From Persicaria tinctoria (lineage: Eukaryota > Streptophyta > Magnoliopsida > Caryophyllales > Polygonaceae), in assembly GCA_037127255.1 (NCBI GenBank), contig JBANSL010000008.1, forward strand, positions 36,593,373 to 36,657,372: a stretch of DNA of 64,000 bases, written 5' to 3'. How positions within the stretch are numbered: position 1 is the first letter of the stretch; each line of letters opens with the position of its first letter. The position numbers and the translations under genes are program-made. Positions 55,701-64,000 of this stretch are shown piece by piece. The notes below the pieces were generated by a model. It was not told where the DNA came from. It did not search any database and saw nothing but the letters and a program-made list of their open reading frames with translations.

Positions 55701-58700
55701 ATGCTAAGCGCATGGAGTTGAAGTTCTTGTTGGTGAAAAAGGAAGTACAAAATCGTAGAGTGTCTTTTGAGCATATTAGGGCGGATCTCATGATCGTAGA
55801 TCCGTTGACTAAGGGTTTACCGCCCAAGGCGTTCACTGACCATGTAGACGTATGCGCATTATTGATATAGCCTTGCTATTATGATTATAGCTCATTATAG
55901 TTATGAAACTTCCTTATACACTTATAGTTATGTTTCTGTATTGTGAGACATGTTATCATTATGGTGTTTGTGCATGCTTATAGTTTCTTGATGACATGTT
56001 GTTTGAGGCTTATAGTTATCCTCGTATTTAAAGAATAGCTAAATTTGGATTGTTTTATGATACATGAAAGGAATCATGTTTCTCAATGACTTGTAACCAT
56101 CATGATTTGATTAGTTCTAATTCTGCAAAGGTTATTAATGTTATATGGACTTTATACATTATAGTTGTAAATTTAAAGTTTCAATTAAGTCATCAAGTCG
56201 TCACACAAGTCAAGTGGGAGAATGTTAGAATGTTTACAAATATTTTATGTGGTTCATGTGTCTAGGTTTAATTGAGTATTTAGTCCATATATATTATGGT
56301 GCCCGATTTAATATAAAAGTCAAAACCGTGATGGATCGGTTTCGGTTAAAGAATTAAATCCGGGAGTAATTATGTACTCCCTCATCTGTTGTCTATAATA
56401 TACTAATTGATTACTATCTCATAAGGATTATTAATAGGGAAAATAAATGGGTGAACGGTTACGGAAAATAAATAAGAGAGCGGTTACGAAATGTGAAAGG
56501 TTGCTCTCTTCTTTATATCCACGTTAACTAGTTTTTCTAAGTTTGTCTGCAATTGACGTGAGAAGACAAAGAAAGAAGAAGGCTTTGGGGCGAGAAATCG
56601 ATCAACGGTTCACTTATTCCGCTGCGAAGACACTCATTGATCAAGGTTAGTCTTCGTAGTAGAATTAGAGTTTTAATTGTGTGAAATTTAGATCCTGTTT
56701 TGGTTGATTTCATGATCAAAATTAAATAGAAATCGTACAGAGAGCTCTTGGAATTCGGTGGTTAGAGAGCTCTTGGAATTCGGGAGGGGGAGGAGAGAAA
56801 CTCCTCTTAAGCACCCATTCCTTCGGGAATTTCATGAAAATCACCCGTCTAAATCTTCTTCTTGTGACAAAATCTTCATCCTTAACCTGGGCTTTGTCGA
56901 TCCCTCCACCCCTTGCCATCTTGTGTTGATGTCTTTGGTCGGTTGTTTCGGGTATCGTCCGTGGTTCGTCTGCGATGGATAGTCTCCGGGCTTGTCGTCC
57001 GACTTCTTGACTCATAGTGTATCCATCCTCTTGGATTCTTCCGGATCTCTTCCCGGTGGTGAAATTGGGTTTGGACTTCGGCCTTTTGGGGGTGTCGGGT
57101 TGCCTATTCCTTCCCTTCGGCCTCATCTCGTCGGACTTCTGGCCGCCTCGATCCTCCTGCGCTGGGCCTGCATCCCCTGTCGGGTTGTTCCCCTACCTTT
57201 CGTTTCCGTTGTCTCGTTGCCTGGGTGGCTGCTGTTTTTCGTCGGCATCGGGTTGCTGTCCTCCGGTGGTCATCGGCTTCAAGGCAACGTTTTTGTGTTC
57301 CTCCCTTGGTGTCAATGTTGCTTGGCCCGGTTGGAGCCTGTGTTGGGTAGATCTGGGCCGGATTCCCTATGTTTGGGCCCAAGGCAAGTGGCCCGGTTTG
57401 GAAATTTTAATTAATAATTTTATATAAAATAAAGGCATGTGGAGTGGATTGGTGTGCCGAGTTACGTGTGGTATGGTGTGGCTTTGGGGCTAGCGGTTTT
57501 GGAGTGGTGTTTTTCTCATTTGTCGACACGCGAGAGGCCGTGGACGTAATCGAAACCTGAAGGCTCGTTGATTTCTGAGTCCAAATATGAGGTTTCTACT
57601 TAGTTCCCCGGGGATTCCCTGCGTGTCTCTACCAACTGGCAGATGAGTTATCGCACTGCACTCCCGTTGTTTCATCGATTGTACTAGCTGCATCTATTAC
57701 TGTAATTTTGTAATTTTGTTTTTCTGCTCTGGTGGTTATGTCTTTGTTTTTAGCTTGTACTGACGGTTTATCCGTCGCCGATTTTTTCGGCCTATCGACC
57801 TGTTCGGTGCGTCGAATTTTTACCCAATCAAAAAACGTTTACCCCGGCGAACAGTTGATCTCTTCTAACCCCCACTGGCAACCAAGTAATACCTCCACCA
57901 ACATCTTGGTCAATTCGTATGACCAATAAAAGGGAATTGCCATGGCGGATGAATCTTCTTTCGCCTTTTCTTTGCCCTTCCTCTTTCCCTTGGTCTTTCC
58001 CTTGCCATTAGACGCCATAACAACCTCTCCGAAGGCAACAGGCTAAGCGACAGCCGACAGGGTGCGACCGTATACACAAGGTAATATGAAACACACAAGG
58101 ACGAATAAAATTAGCCCAAATTGAACCCAAATGAACGCAAGAATCTAGGCAAATCTGATGAGGGAATTGAACCTCATGAATCGACAAGAAAAAAAAAATC
58201 AAACTTTCATGGAAAATTCACAACCCACAGGCCACAACGCAAGAACACCCATTGCAAGACTGTGTACGGTCATTGATTAAGGACAAAAGCAACCTATCGG
58301 AAACCAAAATGGGAACCCTTTTTCCTCGGATTCAATAAGAACGAGGCGCATGAATAACCGTTCGACAACAATAAAGAAATGAACTGAATTAGTAGTTCAC
58401 AACAATGACGACAACTTAGGGCACTTTTATCGGACAAAAAAAGAGTAGGGATGCTTGGGATTTTAATATAAAAAAATGGGAATAGTGGTATATGGGATGC
58501 TTGAGGGATGTGAGCAAAGGATCGGTACCATGGGTTGAAATGTGGGCCACACCGAGGGAGAAGGTCAGGCGCGCCAGAATTTTTCCAAAAAGGGGGGACA
58601 CGTGTCGCCGTTTGATTGGAGAGCATTAGGGGTGTGGCAGAGTGCGACACATGGCGGCGTGGGAGTGGTGAGCAGAGGTGACGCGGCAGAGATTGACACG

Positions 58701-61700
58701 TGGCCTCTTGATGGACGGCTGGATTTGTTCCTAGGGGGGGATATATTTTACACAATTAAATCATAATTTCGGGGATAAAATGTTAAAAAAAAAATAATTT
58801 TTTTTTACCACAATACTAGATTCATTTTTATCTACATGTAGACACCAATTTTGAATATGTTTGACTATATTTTTTTTAAAATAATTTCTCTTTGGTTATA
58901 AATATGCATAATATAATCCGAAAAATTGAATTATAAATATGGAATAATTTGAAATAATAAATAATGCAAGAAATGATATACATAATTATAAATAATATTA
59001 ATTTAATATTAATATTTTAATAATAATAAATGAATATAATAATATAATCGAGAATGGAAATAGTTGTTGAAGAGGGGTATATTTGTAAATTGAGTGTGTA
59101 TGAAAAGATGTTTTTTGGGATACTAGGGATGTTATTGATAAAATGGGAAAAATGAGAATGAGATGCTAGGATGATGCGGCGGAAAAAGAAGAATAAAATA
59201 TTAATATTTCTAGTATCTCTGGTATCCATTGATAAACATGGCCTTAGACCTCAATCACTATATTCGTCAAGCAATTTGCACTCATGCTCCAAATTAGTTC
59301 ATCAAAAACCCTCAAATTACGGATACATCATGAGAAATCAACCAATTGCACACAAGAATGGGATGCGTAATTTGGGGAAGAATATTAACATGAAGAAGTG
59401 GGAAGAAAACGTCACTCACATGGACGATTGGCGGATACGAGTTGCACGTTGTTACCAGAGTCGTCAGTGTCGCCAACGACGCCGGAGCTAGTGCTGCTTA
59501 TCGACGGACAAGGTCGGTGTAGGTGAAGCTAACGACGTTGGAGTGGTGTGCAATTTTGGGTGATTTTCGACATTGATAAAGTATTGGGTAGTCAGGAGGG
59601 TAAAGATAAGGGCATTTTTTTTTTAATGTCAGGTGTTTCTTGCAACAAGTTTGATTTCCAGACGCCCATTTTTTGTAGAATAGTCACGGATTCGAGACCC
59701 CATCGGTCATATCTCTAGTATCTACCAGATTTATGGAAAAGTTTACATCTTGTCCAAAATAGGGATGTAATAAACCAGTGGAATTGTTTCACCAAGAAGG
59801 AAACACTTAAAGCTAGGCCTGTCCACCGACCCGGCGGGTCACAGGTCAGAAATATGTAACCCGAACCCGTGGGGAGGCGGGCTGACGGGTCAAATTCAAC
59901 TTAGTAATTTAGAAGTTGAATTACGATTGAACAAAGTAGACAATTTCAAAAAAAAAAAGACAACTAGTATCGAGTGCAGGAGGGAGACAAGTTGAATTCA
60001 CAATTCAAGCCCAGATTTGGTGCTTCTTCCCCACTACCATGGTGCTTTTAACCTTGGGGACGTAGAGGGAGTAAACCACCATCCGACGCCGTGCGACCTC
60101 GGCCTGCGCTCCACCGTTGAAGAACATGGCGGTGATGGCGCAAGTGAGCGCCTCGTTCTCACGAAATCCGTCGATTGCGCTGCACCTCGTGTACTCCCTG
60201 GACCCTGATGTTGTAGTCCGAGAATTACAGCGCCACCCTAAGTATCGAGTGCAGGTGGGAGAGAACTTCCCCTTTCGCCGGTGTCGCCGCCATGGCTGGG
60301 AATTTGGAATGAATCTAGGGATTGGGGAGAACGGCGAACCTTCGCTCCTTCACAATAGGGCAAGTTTTGGCAGAGAGTTTGGGCTTTTCGGCCCAAATCA
60401 AAATAAAAAATGAGCCGAGGCCCAATAAAAGCTTAACATCAGTTTCATTCTCCACCACCATCTACATTTAAAAGCTTTTTTCGACCCGGCGGGTCAGAAC
60501 CAGCGGGTCGGCGGGTTCAAAACTACTCGACTCTAACCCGTGACACGCCCTAACCCGTGACCCATCTGACCTGGACCTGCCGGGTCATAAACCTGCCGGG
60601 TCCACGACCCGTACAACCCGTCGGGTCACGGGTTGACCCGTGGACCTGCCTACTTAAAAGTTAAAACAACTCAGTATCAAGCTAGCAAAATTTTATACTT
60701 TCAAAGCAGAATATGGAGGAATTATAAGCAGCATTGCGCATTATACATTTAAGAAATTCCGAAGGTCGGGGTAGTCGATCATGTCGCTATAAAGTTCCCA
60801 AAACGCATACACTTCGATAAGGTTAAAATGTTAAAGAGTCCGAATGAACTTTCCAGGCTCTCTCATTATATGAACCCTAGCTCTAGTTGGGATCAACAAA
60901 ACATGATTACGAATGCCTGTGTCATGAGAAATATTGTCAGAGATGCGAGGATTCCCAACTAGCATAGACAGCCCCAACAATCTTGTCGTGAAGAATGGCT
61001 CCAGAGCAAGTGATTACACCTCTATCGAGGCCTTCTAAGAATATTCCCTTTGAGAAATCCAGTGGACGCCCTCCAGCATCCGTTACCACACCTCCAGCCT
61101 CCTGCACAATGAGCACTCCGGCAGCATGATCCCATATCTTCTCTTTGTATCCAGTACTGGCAAATTTCATGTAAATTTCAGCATCTCCACGAGCTATGGC
61201 AGCATATTTAACCATGCTGTAGACGCGCAAGGGCTGCTTTCTGCAAGTAAAATTTGAAACAAGATCCATGAGCATGCAAACAAAAGGGGAAGGTGAACTG
61301 AAACCTAAGAGGGTACGCTGAGAATAGCCAGACAAGTAGCTGACACCAAGATCGGATGCATAAAACAGTTAAAGCTTTGATGCCTGATCTTCAGTCTTAG
61401 GGATGTTAAGACGACATTAGGTGAATCCAAATCTAATCAGTCAATTGGCTCATCTCTGGTCTCTCATTTAACCAGAAAAACAGAAACAGAGATAAAACAA
61501 AATCCTTTACCGTATATCAATAAATTAGAGCACTACATATTTCTTATGCCTCATCCATCGTGCATGTATAGACTTTCTATGAATATCTAACACAGAATGA
61601 GTTTAAAGCCATTAATGCAAGTGAAAAATAAAAGCCAAAGAGAAGCAATGAAGAATGTAAATATACCTAAGGCCGACACTTTCGGCAACCCCCTTGCTAA

Positions 61701-64000
61701 AGGAATGACTACTGTTAGCTTTCTCCACTGGCTCACAGAATGTTGCTAAGGAAGGATCTTCAATGGAGGAAACTCTAATCAAACTAGCAGATTTCATCCA
61801 ATCAAAAGTTTGTTCATCTGGAGCTAATGTTTGCATCCATGCCTCACCAGTACCTCTTCTTGCATACATCACACAACCTTTTTCCCGTGTGCTTGGAGTT
61901 GGAGAGATTGTAGATGATTTCAAGGTGGGCTTGTGAAAATGATTTAGCATTTCCTTTTTGACTGGGTAATTCGGGCATCCAAGAACTCCAAGAACAACTT
62001 TCCCTTCATCAAGCAAAGCTAAGGCAACTGCATACTGATTACCCCGCACAAACCCCAAAGTTCCATCAACAGGGTCAAGAACCCAATGCCTTCCTACAGG
62101 GCCTCCTGAAGAGTTGCATCGGCTAATAGCTTTAAGTATTTCCAACTGCCCGAGAGGTTGACTGGGACTTTTTAGGCCAAACCTAGATGCTTCAGACAAG
62201 CACTCATTTACAGTCTTCACTACATCGTCCAATAAACCTGATGACTTAGCTTCTGATAACATGTCAGTATCTTCTTCAGCGACAATGGAGACTTTTTGGC
62301 TCCCAAATGATTCTGATAATATCCAGCTGACTACAGCTTGAACACTAAAATCTGTTCATGCAGTAATGCCGTTCTGTCATCAAATTCACATGCAGTGGAG
62401 TTGTAACATGACAAATTGAGCTGATGAGATTGTTTATAGCTTTAAACACACCAAAACAACTTTTCACATCTTAGAAACCAAAGCATAGACAATTTAGATT
62501 TTGAAACAACCACATGATTCATGAAAGCAATTTAAACTAGTTAAAAATAACACTGGCAGCAGTTTCATGGAGTGAGACAACTTTTCTAATGATCACCTCT
62601 CATTCAACTAAGATGCTGCTTTGGCATCCCATGGAAAATGGACGGTCACTTAACACAAAATTTAAGTTTTCCTTTCAAAAGAATATTGTTCCCTGTAAAA
62701 TGTACACCTAGTTAATATTTACAAATGTAATTCAGCAATCTAAGGCTAAGTACACCAAACCTTTGATGTTTACATCTTACATATTTAATGTGCATGATGA
62801 ATTAGTTTCAGATTTCCATACAATTTTGTTCCAATTGTCTTGGAGGCCAGAGCCCAGAGCAACAACAAAAATCTTGAAATCTATCTTCACCATTCCCCAT
62901 CTCGCCTTCTTTAAACCTAAAACTTGTTAATCTATAAGATAGCAGCTCAAGACTCATTGATAAATACAGTCAGTTCTTCATTGCACCAGTCATGTGCCCC
63001 GTAATTAATAACTAGCATATATGCTGAGAGAATTCAATTGAAGAATGGAAAATGAAGCAATCCAGAAACCAGGAATTCAACCTAATTATCTACAAATAAC
63101 CAACCTGAATAGAAAAATCCTCACAGACACACAAAACGCCAACAATCAAATAGTGAGCTTAGAAATCCAAACAACTAGAACCGACAAATCACCAAATAAT
63201 CACACCAATAGTCAGAATCTGGACCTAATTTAAAATCTTCATTATAAAAAAAAAAGGAATTAAAAAAGAGTTAAGAAATACCGGCGACAGTAACAAGGGA
63301 ATCGTCATCCTTGGACTTGACCTGATCACCGAGGGAGGATAATAGATTCCTCTGCACTCTTTGACAGAGACTGCAGGCCAAGTGAACTACTCGAACCGCC
63401 ACATCCAGTTCCCTTCCGAACTCCTCCTCCATTGCCGGACCTCCCGTCCTTCGTTCGCCGGCAAAAAGCGAATTCGCGGAGGTGGGGAAGAGAGAGAGAG
63501 AGCGGAGGGGAGAAAAGGTGGGAAACGAAAGCAAAATGTATGGAGTGGGGAAATTGTGGGGAGCCAACGGCGTCTACATTTGCGAGAATTTTCCCCTTTT
63601 TCTTTTTCCTTTTCTTCTTTTTTTTTTTTGTGAGTTGGGGCAGTGGCACTGGCAAGCGGGTCGGCGTACCGAATCTTTTTGCTGGTGCAGTAGGAGGAAA
63701 TGCGAGTCTCACGTGCATACGTCATGGCTGATGCTAGGACTACCGATGATTGAGAGTTGGGCCCGGCTGAGGCCCATTCATTTCGGTACCTCTATTCTTA
63801 ATAGCCCAAATCTTTGAAGACAACTCCATTTCTTCTATTCCAGATTCTCCAAAGGGCAACAGCAAAGAACTCTTTCCAGCGCAGCCCAACAGGTCCGGTG
63901 TTTGCCGAGGAGATATTGCTCCTTAACCACGCAGCGAACGGGAGGGAGAAGAACTCTTCCTCTCGTTCGTCGCCTTCCACCTGCAACCAAAAGCTTCTCA

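Overview
The window is nuclear DNA from a flowering plant, probably a eudicot. It has AT-rich introns, chloroplast-targeted genes, CRM-, Tekay- and Athila-like Ty3 elements, copia, LINE, mariner, CACTA, hAT, PIF and Helitron elements, and an eukaryotic tRNA with a pol III T-run. The genus cannot be told from the sequence. Only four ordinary host genes stand out, in a sea of nested transposons: a 12-exon thylakoid-lumen cyclophilin (CYP37, 143-4502, minus), a tRNA-Gln(CTG) just upstream of it (4623-4694, minus), a two-exon membrane-anchored SAM-dependent methyltransferase (33594-35305, minus) and a three-exon HAL2-like 3'(2'),5'-bisphosphate nucleotidase (AHL-like, 60937-63432, minus).

Layout from left to right. 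1-4.7 kb: CYP37 and tRNA-Gln. 4.8-6.15 kb: a foldback PIF-like element carrying an AP2/ERF gene fragment. 6.5-14.7 kb: a complete but mutated CRM-like Ty3 retrotransposon (minus) with 5-bp target duplications and a pol frame running into its 3' LTR. 14.7-31.9 kb: a nest built inside a plant mariner. A Helitron sits in the transposase C-terminus (and itself holds a 2.8-kb Tekay-like solo LTR), a CACTA element sits at the transposase N-terminus (and itself holds a copia solo LTR), and a second PIF-like element carries an ankyrin-gene fragment. 32.0-32.8 kb: a hAT MITE inside a Stowaway. 33.6-36.1 kb: the methyltransferase and a Stowaway inside another foldback MITE. 36.5-38.5 kb: a small Helitron with a replication protein A fragment. 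39.2-42.9 kb: a decayed LINE holding a Stowaway, followed by a candidate SINE and another LINE fragment.

45.3-54.9 kb: a very young Athila-like element with two 2,304-bp LTRs that are nearly identical. It has lost RT, RNase H and the integrase core but keeps one open 1,132-codon gag-protease-integrase-tail frame, so it looks like a non-autonomous element moved in trans. 54.9-57.8 kb: copia and LINE remnants. 57.8-60.7 kb: a SANT-like exon remnant, a PIF MITE, and a hAT-type element carrying a broken LYR-motif (ISD11/LYRM4) gene. 60.9-63.4 kb: the AHL-like gene. The end of the window is a LINE fragment.

The most unusual signals are: (i) a TCGA-NN-TCGA motif that recurs in the LTRs or leaders of three unrelated retrotransposon families here, and that in the Athila-like element is also expanded in the coding frame, where it encodes VDLD/VEVD peptide repeats; (ii) the gag-only Athila derivative itself; (iii) three DNA transposons of two superfamilies each carrying a different captured host-gene fragment; (iv) a Helitron whose removal restores the mariner reading frame exactly. 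Host genes show no operon-like organisation. All positions were read by eye; no alignment or database search was run.
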